A stretch of DNA of 64,000 bases from Agreia sp. PsM10 (GTDB lineage Bacteria > Actinomycetota > Actinomycetes > Actinomycetales > Microbacteriaceae), in the NCBI RefSeq assembly GCF_030433855.1, contig NZ_JARUXC010000003.1, positions 62,001 to 126,000 on the forward strand. The letters run 5' to 3'. Positions 24,188 to 33,540 of the stretch are shown piece after piece. The notes beneath the pieces were generated by a model that had not been told where the DNA came from, ran no database searches, and saw nothing but the letters and a program-made list of their open reading frames with translations. The translations under genes were made by a program, and so were the position numbers. Within the stretch, counting starts at the first letter, position 1; each line of letters begins with the position of its first letter.

Positions 24188-24889
24188 ATGGCGGCGACAC
24201 CCGCATCGGCCCGCGGCCAGGCTTCGCCCCAGCTGTTGAGCATCGGCCAGGTCCTGGCCCGATTGACCCCCGAGTTCCCCGACCTCACCCCGTCGAAGCT
24301 CCGCTTCCTCGAGGAGCGCGGGCTGGTTCGGCCCGCTCGAACGGAGTCGGGGTACCGCAAGTTCTGCCAGCAGGACCTCGATCGACTCCGCCTCATCCTC
24401 ACGATGCAGCGCGATCGCTACCTTCCTCTCGTCGTCATCAAGTCGTACCTCGACGACGTCGACGCCGGCCTCGGCCCCCTTCTGCCCGGATCGACGACCG
24501 ACCACGGGCCGTCGATGCTGCCCAGCGGCCGCAGGCTCAGCCGCGATGAACTCATCCGCGAGGCCGGCGCGACGCCGATGCTTCTGCAGGACGCCGTGTC
24601 GGCTTCCGTGATCGTGCCGGGCGAGACCTTCGGCGACGACACCCTCGCGGTGCTCAAGGCCCTGGTCGAGCTGCAGAGATGCGGCATCGAGCCCCGGCAC
24701 CTCCGGGGCTTCCGGGTCGCCGCCGAGCGCGAGCTCGGTCTGATCGAGAGCGCGCTCGTCCCTGTCTCCCGGCGCAACGACGCGTCCTCCCGCGCGCGGG
24801 CGGCCGAACTCGCGGTCGAGATCGCGGGACAGCTCGAGATCGTGCGGGGGAGCCTCATCAGATCAGCCCTCGGGAGACTCGTTCCCTGA
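24188..24889 (+). CDS. ftsR: FtsR-like MerR-family regulator
   Basis: 233 residues starting directly after the garA stop. The N-terminal MerR helix-turn-helix is LLSIGQVLARLTPEFPDLTP followed by SKLRFLEERGLVRPARTESG and YRKFCQQDLDRLRLIL. The rest is helical with no cysteine for metal sensing. In Corynebacterium glutamicum the gene next to odhI (FtsR) activates ftsZ, and the position and domain match here; this is the basis for the symbol. If conserved, this gene would control the division cluster of this same window. Confidence 0.82.
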   Translation: MAATPASARGQASPQLLSIGQVLARLTPEFPDLTPSKLRFLEERGLVRPARTESGYRKFCQQDLDRLRLILTMQRDRYLPLVVIKSYLDDVDAGLGPLLPGSTTDHGPSMLPSGRRLSRDELIREAGATPMLLQDAVSASVIVPGETFGDDTLAVLKALVELQRCGIEPRHLRGFRVAAERELGLIESALVPVSRRNDASSRARAAELAVEIAGQLEIVRGSLIRSALGRLVP

Positions 24890-25080
24890 CCCGTCGCGCC
24901 GTAGACTGTGTGCTCAGGACGACCCGTGCCGCCGATGATCCGTCGCCGTCACGATTCTGTGCGACACGCCGACCGCTTCGTGCGGATGTCGTTGCCGCCG
25001 AGCGGTCGCCTCGCTAGCGTGGACCAAGTAGACCTACCCGGCTTTTCACAGCCGACAATTTTCTGGAAGAGGCGCGTTTC

Positions 25081-25653
25081 TTGAGCGAGAACATCGGGAC
25101 CGGTGCCGGTCCAGGCACGAAGCGCAGCGATGACGCCCGCTTCGACGGGCTCCTCTTCACAGACGGCATGGCAGAGCTCGATGCAGACTCCGGTTACCGC
25201 GGGGCCGTCGCGGCCCGTGCAGCGGGCATCACCTACCGCCAGCTCGACTACTGGGCGCGCACCGCGCTCGTCGAGCCGACCGTGCGCGGCGCTGCAGGCT
25301 CGGGATCACAGAGGCTGTACGGCTTCCGCGACATCCTCGTTCTCAAGCTCGTGAAGCGCCTCCTCGACACGGGCATCTCGCTCCAGCAGATCCGCACCGC
25401 GATCGAGCAGCTCCGCGAAGCGGGCATCAACGACCTGGCCCAGACCACGCTCATGAGCGACGGGGCGAGCGTCTACCTCTGCACGTCGAACGACGAGGTC
25501 ATCGACCTGGTCAGTCGCGGCCAGGGCGTCTTCGGCATCGCCGTAGGCAAGGTTCTTCGCGAGGTCGAGACGACGCTGGTGTCGATCGACTCGACCGTTC
25601 CCGACCCCATGGACGAGCTCGCGGCGCGACGGGCCAACCGAAAGATCTCCTAG
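25081..25653 (+). CDS. Second MerR-family regulator (Rv1830-like)
   Basis: 190 residues, TTG start at 25081 behind GGAAGAGGCGCG. MerR helix-turn-helix from about residue 45: AARAAGITYRQLDYWARTAL, then VEPTVRGAAGSGSQRLYGFR and DILVLKLVKRLLDTGISLQQ. The C-terminal region is amphipathic, ending MDELAARRANRKIS. In M. tuberculosis the order is garA, MerR, a DUF151 protein, MerR; here the DUF151 gene is not present between them. The function is not known in detail. The 191-base gap from ftsR holds no gene. Confidence 0.85.
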   Translation: MSENIGTGAGPGTKRSDDARFDGLLFTDGMAELDADSGYRGAVAARAAGITYRQLDYWARTALVEPTVRGAAGSGSQRLYGFRDILVLKLVKRLLDTGISLQQIRTAIEQLREAGINDLAQTTLMSDGASVYLCTSNDEVIDLVSRGQGVFGIAVGKVLREVETTLVSIDSTVPDPMDELAARRANRKIS

Positions 25654-25682
25654 GCGGCACGCGGTCGCTTCGACGGGCTGCG

Positions 25683-25746
25683 CTTCGACAGGCTCAGCGA
25701 ACGACGGGCTCAGCGAACGGAGGTCCGTTCCCTGAGCCTGTCGAAG
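25683..25746. repeat. Long inverted repeat of the CTTCGACAGGCTCAGCGAAC type
   Basis: CTTCGACAGGCTCAGCGAAC (25683-25702) and its near-exact reverse complement GTTCCCTGAGCCTGTCGAAG (25727-25746), with a second CGGGCTCAGCGAACG copy in the loop. It sits between convergent genes. This element is known to me as a dispersed intergenic repeat in many actinobacterial genomes. It would fold as a strong stem and could end transcription from both sides. Confidence 0.75.
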
Positions 25747-25755
25747 GGCCGGTCT

Positions 25756-26580
25756 CTAGCTGCGGACGCTCTTCGCGTCGGCGTACTCGCCGAGTCTGCC
25801 CGTGCGCATCACGCGCTCCAGCAGCAGGTCGAAGTTGCGCGCCATCTCCTGGGCGCCTTCTCCGGGCCAGACGTGAAGCGGCTTAGCCGCGCCCTGGGCC
25901 TGCTGCAGCGAGGTGCGCTCGGGCAGCTGCGGGCTAAGAACCAGGGGACCGAACATGTCGCGCAGCTCCTTGATGCGGAACTGGTGCTCGAGCGACTGCG
26001 AGCGCACGCGGTTGACGATGATGCCGAGCGGCTGCAGGCGCGGGCTGAGCCCCCGACGGATCTCTTCGATCGCACGGAGTGCGCGGTCTGCGGCGGCCAC
26101 CGAGAAGAGGCCGGGCTCGGTGACGACGCTGACGCGGTCGCTGGCGGCCCAGGCGGTTCGGGTGAGGGCATTGAGCGAGGGGGCGCAGTCGATCAGAACG
26201 AGGTCGTAGTCGGCCTCGACCGTGGCGAGCGCCTCCTCCAGCTTCCAGATGTCGCGGATGCTGGGGTGCGGGCCGTCGAAATTGAGGGCAGACGGGCTGC
26301 CGATCAGTACATCGATCTTGCCGCCGCGGTCCTTGGTCCAGCCGCTGGGAGCGATGGCCGCGCGAACGACCTTCTCTTTCGGGCTGGCCAGAACATCGGC
26401 CACGTTGAGGTGTCCGGCGACACGGATGTCCATACCGGTGGACACATCGGATTGAGGATCGAGATCGACGACGAGCGTTCGCAGGCCCTTGGCAAAAGCG
26501 GCCGAGGCGAGCCCGAGCGTCACCGTGGTCTTTCCCACTCCTCCCTTGAGGGAGCTGACGCTGAGTACATGCACGGACAC
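25756..26580 (-). CDS. ParA/Soj-like chromosome-partitioning ATPase
   Basis: 274 residues from GTG 26580, with AAAGG seven bases upstream. Deviant Walker A SSLKGGVGKTTVTLGLASA, then LVVDLDPQSDVSTGMDI and Walker B DYDLVLIDCAPSLNALTRTA. The C-terminal part has VNRVRSQSLEHQFRIKEL and LPERTSLQQAQG. A stand-alone ParA with no parB beside it; such orphans often position proteins or complexes, for example at the poles. It is divergent from pyruvate carboxylase, with 70 bases between the starts. Confidence 0.88.
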   Translation of the reverse strand: MSVHVLSVSSLKGGVGKTTVTLGLASAAFAKGLRTLVVDLDPQSDVSTGMDIRVAGHLNVADVLASPKEKVVRAAIAPSGWTKDRGGKIDVLIGSPSALNFDGPHPSIRDIWKLEEALATVEADYDLVLIDCAPSLNALTRTAWAASDRVSVVTEPGLFSVAAADRALRAIEEIRRGLSPRLQPLGIIVNRVRSQSLEHQFRIKELRDMFGPLVLSPQLPERTSLQQAQGAAKPLHVWPGEGAQEMARNFDLLLERVMRTGRLGEYADAKSVRS

Positions 26581-26650
26581 CACGTTACCTTTACTAGGCT
26601 GAGACAACCTAACCGTGCGCTGTATGCGCGCGTATTTGTGAAAGGCCCCC

Positions 26651-29600
26651 ATGTTCTCCAAGATTCTCGTCGCCAACCGTGGGGAGATCGCCATCAGGGC
26701 ATTCCGCGCGGCGTATGAACTCGGTGCGAAGACGGTCGCAGTCTTTCCCTACGAAGACCGAAACAGCATGCATCGCCTCAAAGCCGACGAGGCCTACCAG
26801 ATCGGCGAGGTCGGCCATCCGGTGCGTGCGTACCTCGACGTGGGCGAGATCATCCGTGTCGCGCTCGAGAGCGGCGCCGACGCGATCTACCCCGGTTACG
26901 GCTTCCTCTCCGAGAACCCCGAGCTGGCCGAGGCCGCCCGGGAGGCGGGCATCACGTTCATCGGACCGGGCTCCCACGTGCTCGAGATGGCGGGCAACAA
27001 GGTCACGGCGAAGGAGCATGCGATCGCGGCGGGCGTGCCGGTTCTCCGGTCGACTCCCGCATCCCGTGATCTCGACGTCCTCCTCGCCGGAGCCGACGAG
27101 GTGGGCTTCCCCCTGTTCGCCAAGGCGGTCGCGGGCGGCGGCGGACGAGGCATGCGCCGGGTCGCGTCGCGTTCCGAGCTGCGCGAGGCGCTCGAGGCGG
27201 CGATGAGAGAGGCCGACAGCGCATTCGGCGACTCCACCATGTTCCTCGAGCAGGCGGTCCTGCGTCCCCGGCACATCGAGGTGCAGATCCTCGCGGACTC
27301 GACGGGTGAGACCCTGCACCTGTTCGAGCGGGACTGCTCCGTGCAGCGTCGAAACCAGAAGGTCATCGAGATCGCGCCGGCACCCAACATCAGCAACGAG
27401 CTGCGCGAGTCGCTGCACCGCGACGCGATCGCGTTCGCCCGGTCGATCGGATACGTGAACGCCGGAACCGTCGAGTTCCTCGTCGACACGGTCGGAGAGC
27501 GCGCGGGCGAGCACGTCTTCATCGAGATGAACCCCCGCATCCAGGTCGAGCACACGGTCACAGAAGAGGTGACCGACGTCGACCTCGTGCAGTCGCAGAT
27601 GCTGATCGCCGCCGGCGTCAGCCTCGCCGAGATGGGCCTGTCGCAGGATCGGATCGTTCTTCGCGGAGCGGCCCTGCAGTGCCGCATCACCACGGAGGAT
27701 CCCACCGCCGGCTTCCGGCCGGACACCGGCAAGATCACCACCTACCGGTCTCCGGGAGGCGCCGGCATCCGGCTCGACGGCGGAACGATCAACCCCGGGG
27801 CGCAGATCAGCCCCCACTTCGACTCGATGCTCGCCAAGCTCACCTGCCGGGGCCGTGACTTCTCGGCCGCGGTCCGCCGATCGAAGCGTGCCCTCGCCGA
27901 GTTCCGCATCCGAGGAGTCGCGACGAACATCCCGTTCCTGCAGGCCGTGCTCGAAGATCCCAGCTTCGAGGCGGGCGACCTGAGCACCTCGTTCATCGAC
28001 GAGCGACCCGAACTGCTCCGCGGCCACGTGTCGAAAGACCGCGGAACGAAGATCCTCAACTGGCTGGCCGACGTCACCGTCAACCAGCCGAACGGCGCAC
28101 GCCTGTCGAGCGTGAACCCGCTCGACAAACTGCCCGCGATCGACCTCGACACTCCCGCGCCGGCCGGTTCGAGGCAGCGTCTGCTCGAGCTTGGTCCGCA
28201 GGGCTTCGCGAACGCCCTGCGCCAGCAGACGGCCCTCGCCGTGACGGAGACGACGTTCCGCGACGCCCATCAGTCCCTCCTGGCCACCCGCGTGCGCACT
28301 CGCGACCTGCTCGCCGTCGCGCCCTACGTGGCTCGCATGACGCCGGAGCTGCTGTCCGTCGAGGCGTGGGGAGGGGCGACCTACGACGTGGCGCTGCGCT
28401 TCCTCGGCGAAGACCCGTGGGAGCGGCTCGCGTCGCTGCGGGAGGCCGTTCCGAACATCAACCTCCAGATGCTGTTGCGCGGTCGAAACACGGTGGGCTA
28501 CACCCCGTATCCGACCGAGGTGACCGACGCGTTCGTGCGAGAGGCGGCGAAGACCGGAGTCGACATCTTCCGTATCTTCGACGCACTCAACGACGTCGAG
28601 CAGATGCGTCCCGCCATCGAGTCTGTGCTCGAGACCGGGCACGCGGTGGCCGAGGTCGCGGTCTGCTACACGGGCGACCTGCTCGATCCTGCCGAGAACC
28701 TCTACACCCTCGACTACTACCTGCGGCTGGCCGAGCAGATCGTCGCCTCGGGTGCCCACGTGCTCGCGATCAAGGACATGGCCGGCCTGCTCCGTCCCGC
28801 CGCGGCCGAGAAGCTGGTCGCGGCCTTCCGCGAGAACTTCGACCTGCCCGTGCACGTGCACACCCATGACACGCCGGGCGGTCAACTCGCGACGCTGCTG
28901 GCCGCGAGCCGCGCGGGGGCCGACGCGGTCGACGTGGCGAGCGCACCGATGGCCGGCACGACCAGCCAGCCATCGGCATCCAGTCTCGTCGCCGCCCTCG
29001 CGCACACCGACCGCGACACCGGCATCTCGCTGCAGTCGGTGCTCGACCTCGAGCCGTACTGGGAGGCCGTGCGCACGGTCTACCGCCCGTTCGAGTCGGG
29101 CCTGGCGGGCCCCACGGGCCGCGTCTACAGCCACGAGATCCCCGGCGGCCAGCTCTCCAACCTCCGCCAGCAGGCCATCGCCCTGGGCCTCGCGAACGAC
29201 TTCGAGCGGATCGAGGATCTCTACGCTGCGGCGAACAAGATCCTCGGACGGGTGCCCAAGGTGACGCCGTCGTCGAAGGTCGTGGGCGATCTCGCGCTCC
29301 ACCTCGCGGCGGTGAAGGCCGATCCGAAGGACTTCGAGGAGAATCCCCAGAACTACGACATCCCCGACTCCGTGATCGGCTTCATGGCCGGTGAGCTCGG
29401 CGAGCTGCCCGGCGGATGGCCGGAGCCGTTCCGCACCAAGGTCCTCGCCGGCCGCCACGTCGACATCGGGGTCACCCCGCTCGACGAGGCCGACGTCGAC
29501 ATCCTCTCGGGCGACGACAGCGGCGCCATCAGGTCGACGCTGAACAGGCTGCTGTTCGCCGGTCCGACGAAGACCTTCGAGCAGGTGCGCGAGCAGTACG

Positions 29601-30058
29601 GCGACCTGTCGGTGGTCGACACGGTCGACTATCTCTACGGCCTCCGCCAGGGCGTCGAGAACGTGGTCGAGATCGACAAGGGCGTGAAGCTCTACGTCGG
29701 TCTCGAAGCCATCGGCACGGCCGACGACAAGGGGATGCGCACGGTCATGACGATCCTGAACGGCCAGTTGCGCCCGGTGTTCGTGCGAGATCGCAGCATC
29801 ACCGTCGACACGAAGTCCGCAGAGAAGGCGGATGCGTCGAAGCCCGGTCAGATCGCCGCGCCCTTCTCGGGAGTCGTCACCCTCAAGGTGAGCGAGGGCT
29901 CGACCGTCGCGGCGGGGGAGTCGGTCGCGACGATCGAGGCCATGAAGATGGAGGCCGCCATCACCTCGCCGATCGCCGGGAGGGTGAGCCGCGTGGCCAT
30001 CCCCGCGACGCAGCAGGTCGAAGCGGGCGACCTGCTCGTCGTGGTGGCCGCCCAGTGA
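26651..30058 (+). CDS. pyc: Pyruvate carboxylase
   Basis: 1135 residues, the usual size for the single-chain enzyme. Biotin carboxylase domain: KILVANRGEIAIRAFRAAYE, AKAVAGGGGRGMR and FIEMNPRIQVEHTVTEEV. Carboxyltransferase: ETTFRDAHQSLLATRVRTRD, LRGRNTVGYTPYP and VHVHTHDTPGGQ. The C-terminal biotinyl domain has EAMKMEA, with the biotin lysine at residue 1099. It makes oxaloacetate from pyruvate and bicarbonate (anaplerosis). Its stop overlaps the deformylase start by four bases (GTGA). Confidence 0.97.
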   Translation: MFSKILVANRGEIAIRAFRAAYELGAKTVAVFPYEDRNSMHRLKADEAYQIGEVGHPVRAYLDVGEIIRVALESGADAIYPGYGFLSENPELAEAAREAGITFIGPGSHVLEMAGNKVTAKEHAIAAGVPVLRSTPASRDLDVLLAGADEVGFPLFAKAVAGGGGRGMRRVASRSELREALEAAMREADSAFGDSTMFLEQAVLRPRHIEVQILADSTGETLHLFERDCSVQRRNQKVIEIAPAPNISNELRESLHRDAIAFARSIGYVNAGTVEFLVDTVGERAGEHVFIEMNPRIQVEHTVTEEVTDVDLVQSQMLIAAGVSLAEMGLSQDRIVLRGAALQCRITTEDPTAGFRPDTGKITTYRSPGGAGIRLDGGTINPGAQISPHFDSMLAKLTCRGRDFSAAVRRSKRALAEFRIRGVATNIPFLQAVLEDPSFEAGDLSTSFIDERPELLRGHVSKDRGTKILNWLADVTVNQPNGARLSSVNPLDKLPAIDLDTPAPAGSRQRLLELGPQGFANALRQQTALAVTETTFRDAHQSLLATRVRTRDLLAVAPYVARMTPELLSVEAWGGATYDVALRFLGEDPWERLASLREAVPNINLQMLLRGRNTVGYTPYPTEVTDAFVREAAKTGVDIFRIFDALNDVEQMRPAIESVLETGHAVAEVAVCYTGDLLDPAENLYTLDYYLRLAEQIVASGAHVLAIKDMAGLLRPAAAEKLVAAFRENFDLPVHVHTHDTPGGQLATLLAASRAGADAVDVASAPMAGTTSQPSASSLVAALAHTDRDTGISLQSVLDLEPYWEAVRTVYRPFESGLAGPTGRVYSHEIPGGQLSNLRQQAIALGLANDFERIEDLYAAANKILGRVPKVTPSSKVVGDLALHLAAVKADPKDFEENPQNYDIPDSVIGFMAGELGELPGGWPEPFRTKVLAGRHVDIGVTPLDEADVDILSGDDSGAIRSTLNRLLFAGPTKTFEQVREQYGDLSVVDTVDYLYGLRQGVENVVEIDKGVKLYVGLEAIGTADDKGMRTVMTILNGQLRPVFVRDRSITVDTKSAEKADASKPGQIAAPFSGVVTLKVSEGSTVAAGESVATIEAMKMEAAITSPIAGRVSRVAIPATQQVEAGDLLVVVAAQ

Positions 30059-30546
30059 GCGCCAGAGAGATCCGCCTCTTCGGCGACCCCGTGCTGAAGA
30101 CCGTGTCCGAGCCCGTCGGCATCATCGACGATCGCATCCGCGGACTCGTCGAGGACCTGCTCGACAGTGTCCGACTGCCCGGCCGGGCGGGTGTGGCCGC
30201 GTCGCAGATCGGCGTCAACCTGCGCGCCTTCAGCTACAACGTCGACGGCCGCATCGGGTACATCCTCAATCCCGTGATCGTCGAGCTGTCGGGCGAGCCG
30301 GAGCTCGTCGACGAGGGATGCCTCTCGGTTCCCGGACTCTGGTTCCCCACCATGCGCTACCCGTTCGCCCGCGCGACGGGCATCGACCTCGACGGCGCCG
30401 AGATCGAGGTCTCGGGAACGGGTGTCATGGCGCAGGCGCTGCAGCACGAGACCGACCACCTCGACGGCCTGCTCTACCTCGATCGCCTCGACAAGCCCGC
30501 GCGGCGCGAGGCCATGAAGCAGGTGCGCGAGTCGGACTGGTTCTGA
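30055..30546 (+). CDS. def: Peptide deformylase
   Basis: 163 residues, GTG start at 30055. All three deformylase motifs are present: GVAASQIGVN (motif 1, slightly divergent from GxGLAAxQ), DEGCLSVPG (motif 2, metal-binding Cys) and QHETDHLDGLLY (motif 3, HExxH). It removes the formyl group from nascent proteins. Translational coupling to pyc is notable because the two functions are unrelated; it may simply reflect compact gene packing. Confidence 0.93.
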   Translation: MSAREIRLFGDPVLKTVSEPVGIIDDRIRGLVEDLLDSVRLPGRAGVAASQIGVNLRAFSYNVDGRIGYILNPVIVELSGEPELVDEGCLSVPGLWFPTMRYPFARATGIDLDGAEIEVSGTGVMAQALQHETDHLDGLLYLDRLDKPARREAMKQVRESDWF

Positions 30547-30556
30547 CCTCCGCGTC

Positions 30557-32383
30557 TCAGAGGATGAGCGACTGGCCCTCCGTGGCCGGAGCAGCCTGGT
30601 AGATGCGCTCCACATCGGGGGCGAAGTCCTTCATGATCACGTGTCGCTTGATCGTGAGCTTCGGCGTCAGGTGGCCGGAGTCCTCGGTCAGATCATGGCT
30701 CAGCACCACGAACTTGCGGATGGACTCGGCCCTCGAGACCGTGCTGTTGGCCTCGTCGACCGCACGCTGGATCTCCGCCAGCACCGCGGGGTTCTGCGCC
30801 GCCTCGGCGAGCGTGAGCTGCGAGGGCTGACCGTTGTTCGCCAGCCAGACCGGCAGCATCTCCGGGTCGAGGGTGATCAGGGCGGAGATGAAGGGTTTCT
30901 GGTCGCCGACGACGATGACCTGGCCGACGAGGGGATTCGCCCTGATCGGGTCCTCGAGAACAGCGGGGGCGACGTTCTTGCCCGCCGCGGTGACGATGAT
31001 CTCCTTCTTGCGGCCCGTGATGGTGAGGAACCCGTCGGAGTCGAACGCCCCGATGTCGCCGGTCTTGAACCACGGGCCGTCCATCGCCTCCCGGGTGGCG
31101 GCCTCGTTGTTCCAGTAGCCGGCGAACACGTTGATTCCCGTGACCTGGATCTCGCCGTCGTCGGCGATACGCACGCCGACCCCCGGAAGGGCGGGCCCCA
31201 CGGTGCCGATCTTGAACTTCGACACGAGGTTGACCGTGGCGGGGGCGGTGGTCTCGGTGAGTCCGTAGCCTTCGAGGATCTTGATGCCGAGGCTCCGGTA
31301 GAAGTGCCCGAGTCGGTGGCCGAGCGGGGCGGATCCCGAGACGGCGTACTGCACGCGCCCTCCCATCGCCTGCCGGATCTTGGACAGCACGAGGCGATCG
31401 AAGAGCGCGAACCGCAGCCGCAGGCCGAGGGGAACCTTTCCGGCATCCAGGGCGACGGAGTGCTCGATGGCGGCGGCGGCGGCCTTGCGGAAGATCGCAC
31501 CCTTTCCGCCTGTCTCCGCCTTCTGCTCCGATGAGTTGTAGACCTTCTCGAACACACGGGGCACCGCGAGCAGGAACGTCGGACGGAAGCTGCCGAGCGA
31601 GACCAGCAGCTTCTTCGTGTCGGGCTGGTGCCCCACTTTGACACCGGCGTGCACGCAGAGAACGGAGATGAACCGGGCGAAGATGTGCGCGGTCGTGATG
31701 AACAGCAGGGTGGATGCGCCGGGCTCGAGCATCTCCTTCATCGCGACCCCGGCGTTGCGGCTCAGCTCCACGAAGTTGGAGTGCGTGAGCATGCAGCCTT
31801 TCGGCCGTCCCGTGGTTCCCGACGTGTAGATGAGCGTGGCCAGGTCGCTTCCGACGGCGCGGGAGCGCGCCGCCTCGAGGGTCTCGTCGCTGACGCCCGT
31901 TCCCGCCGCGACGATCTTGTCGAGATCGCCGAGCTCGATCTGCCACACCTGTTCGATCGCCGGGAGGTCGGGGTGCACCTCGTCGAACTTCGCGAAGTGA
32001 TCGGCGGTCTCGAGGATGACGGCGACGGCGCCGGAATCGCTGAGGTTCCACTGCACCTGGCTGGGTGAGGAGGTCTCGTAGATGGGAACGAGGATGGCGC
32101 CCGCGAACCAGGTCGCGAAATCGACCACCGTCCACTCGTAGCGCGTCTTGCACATGAAGCCGATCTTGTCGCCCGGCGAGATGCCCAGGGCGATGAGACC
32201 CTTCGCGGTCGCGCGCACGCGGTGCAGGAACTCCGCGGCGGTGATCTCGCTCCAGCCCTCGTCGCCGTCGGGAACGGCGAACAGCGGCGCGTCGGGGGTG
32301 GCGGCCGCCCGCGCGAGCAGCAGGTCCGTCACGTTCGCGTCGGGGTCAGCCTTCACAACGGCGGGTACAGAGAATTCTTCCAC
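30557..32383 (-). CDS. Long-chain acyl-CoA synthetase (FadD15-like)
   Basis: 608 residues, GTG start at 32383 preceded by AAAGGAG. AMP-binding enzyme: TLIYTSGTTGRPKGCMLTH (P-loop), GYGLTETTAPATVN, FKTGDIGAFDSDGFLTITG and RKKEIIVTAAGKNVAP (A8 and A10 regions). The size and the N-terminal DLLLARAAATPDAPLF match the FadD15/AMP-dependent long-chain ligase group of actinobacteria. It activates fatty acids to acyl-CoA at the membrane. Divergent from the ROK glucokinase. A convergent gap of ten bases separates it from def. Confidence 0.92.
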   Translation of the reverse strand: MEEFSVPAVVKADPDANVTDLLLARAAATPDAPLFAVPDGDEGWSEITAAEFLHRVRATAKGLIALGISPGDKIGFMCKTRYEWTVVDFATWFAGAILVPIYETSSPSQVQWNLSDSGAVAVILETADHFAKFDEVHPDLPAIEQVWQIELGDLDKIVAAGTGVSDETLEAARSRAVGSDLATLIYTSGTTGRPKGCMLTHSNFVELSRNAGVAMKEMLEPGASTLLFITTAHIFARFISVLCVHAGVKVGHQPDTKKLLVSLGSFRPTFLLAVPRVFEKVYNSSEQKAETGGKGAIFRKAAAAAIEHSVALDAGKVPLGLRLRFALFDRLVLSKIRQAMGGRVQYAVSGSAPLGHRLGHFYRSLGIKILEGYGLTETTAPATVNLVSKFKIGTVGPALPGVGVRIADDGEIQVTGINVFAGYWNNEAATREAMDGPWFKTGDIGAFDSDGFLTITGRKKEIIVTAAGKNVAPAVLEDPIRANPLVGQVIVVGDQKPFISALITLDPEMLPVWLANNGQPSQLTLAEAAQNPAVLAEIQRAVDEANSTVSRAESIRKFVVLSHDLTEDSGHLTPKLTIKRHVIMKDFAPDVERIYQAAPATEGQSLIL

Positions 32384-32566
32384 GTCAACTCCTTTGTCAA
32401 CAGGTCAATGTGCTCGTCGGCGGGTGGGCCGATGCTCCGGCCAAATGGTGCTCTATGGCGCCGGATAACTACACTCTACTTGGCGCATTCGATCCTTTGT
32501 CGGAAGGCGCATCGCAAGCGACGTCCTTGCCTCACCCGGCCGGCGACGTGGAAGGACACGGGTTTC

Positions 32567-33514
32567 ATGCACGCCATCGGCATCGACATCGGCGGAACCA
32601 AGATCGCCGGCGCTCTGGTCGACGACCTCGGGCAGATCGTGCGATTCGACCGACGGCCCACCCAGGCCGTCGACATCCAGAACATCGAGGACTCTGTCGT
32701 CGCGATGATCACGGAGCTCGCCGAGGGCTACGACGTCGCCGCCGTCGGCGTCGCCGCCGCAGGATTCATCGATGCCGCGCAGTCGACCGTGTACTACGCG
32801 CCGAACATCAGCTATCGCAACGAGCCCTTCCGAGAGAAGCTCGAGCGCCGCGTGCCCTACCGCGTCATCATCGAGAACGACGCCAATGCGGCCGGCTGGG
32901 CCGAGTTCCGCTACGGTGCGGGCCGGCTCGTCAGCGACATGTGCATGCTCACGATCGGCACCGGCGTCGGGGGAGCGATCGTGTCGGCCGACCGCATGTT
33001 CCGCGGTGGCTTCGGCGCTGCGGCGGAGCTCGGCCACATGAGGGTCGTTCCCGACGGTCTTCCCTGCGGCTGCGGCGCGCGGGGCTGCATCGAGCAGTAC
33101 GGCTCCGGTCGGGCGCTGCTCCGCTATTCCAACGAACTGGCGGATGCCGGCGGCATCGGCATCGGGCTGGCGGCCGCGCGGGCCCGCGTCGGCGTGCTCA
33201 CCGGCCATGAGGTGAGCGAGCTCATCCAGGCCGGAGATCCGGGTGCCCTGGCTGCACTGCGCGAGCTCGGCCACTGGATCGGACAGGCGAGCGCCAGCCT
33301 CGCCGCGGTCCTCGACCCCCAGCTCTTCGTGATCGGCGGGGGAGTAGCCCAGGCGGGCGACCTGCTGCTCGACCCCATCCGGCAGTCGTTCCTCGACAAC
33401 CTTCCGGCCCGCGGGTATCACCCCGAGCCGGAGTTCAGGATCGCTGAACTCGTCAACGACGCCGGGGTCGTCGGCGCCGCCGACCTCGCGCGCCTCTACG
33501 CCGCGCAGATCTGA
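32567..33514 (+). CDS. ROK-family glucokinase
   Basis: 315 residues from ATG 32567, GAAGGACACG upstream. ROK features: IGIDIGGTKIAGALVDD (phosphate 1), IENDANAAGWAEFRYGAG (catalytic Asp), TIGTGVGGAIVS and the zinc motif CGCGARGCIEQYGSGRALLR. The combination points to glucokinase, phosphorylating glucose with ATP. Followed 26 bases later by an acyltransferase gene; a shared transcript is likely. Confidence 0.92.
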   Translation: MHAIGIDIGGTKIAGALVDDLGQIVRFDRRPTQAVDIQNIEDSVVAMITELAEGYDVAAVGVAAAGFIDAAQSTVYYAPNISYRNEPFREKLERRVPYRVIIENDANAAGWAEFRYGAGRLVSDMCMLTIGTGVGGAIVSADRMFRGGFGAAAELGHMRVVPDGLPCGCGARGCIEQYGSGRALLRYSNELADAGGIGIGLAAARARVGVLTGHEVSELIQAGDPGALAALRELGHWIGQASASLAAVLDPQLFVIGGGVAQAGDLLLDPIRQSFLDNLPARGYHPEPEFRIAELVNDAGVVGAADLARLYAAQI

Positions 33515-33540
33515 CCCGGGCGAGCAGGAGAAGGCACACG

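Noticed and set aside
26609-29458. Long minus-strand open frame opposite pyc
   Set aside because: Antisense shadow; pyc has full-length conservation in its own frame.
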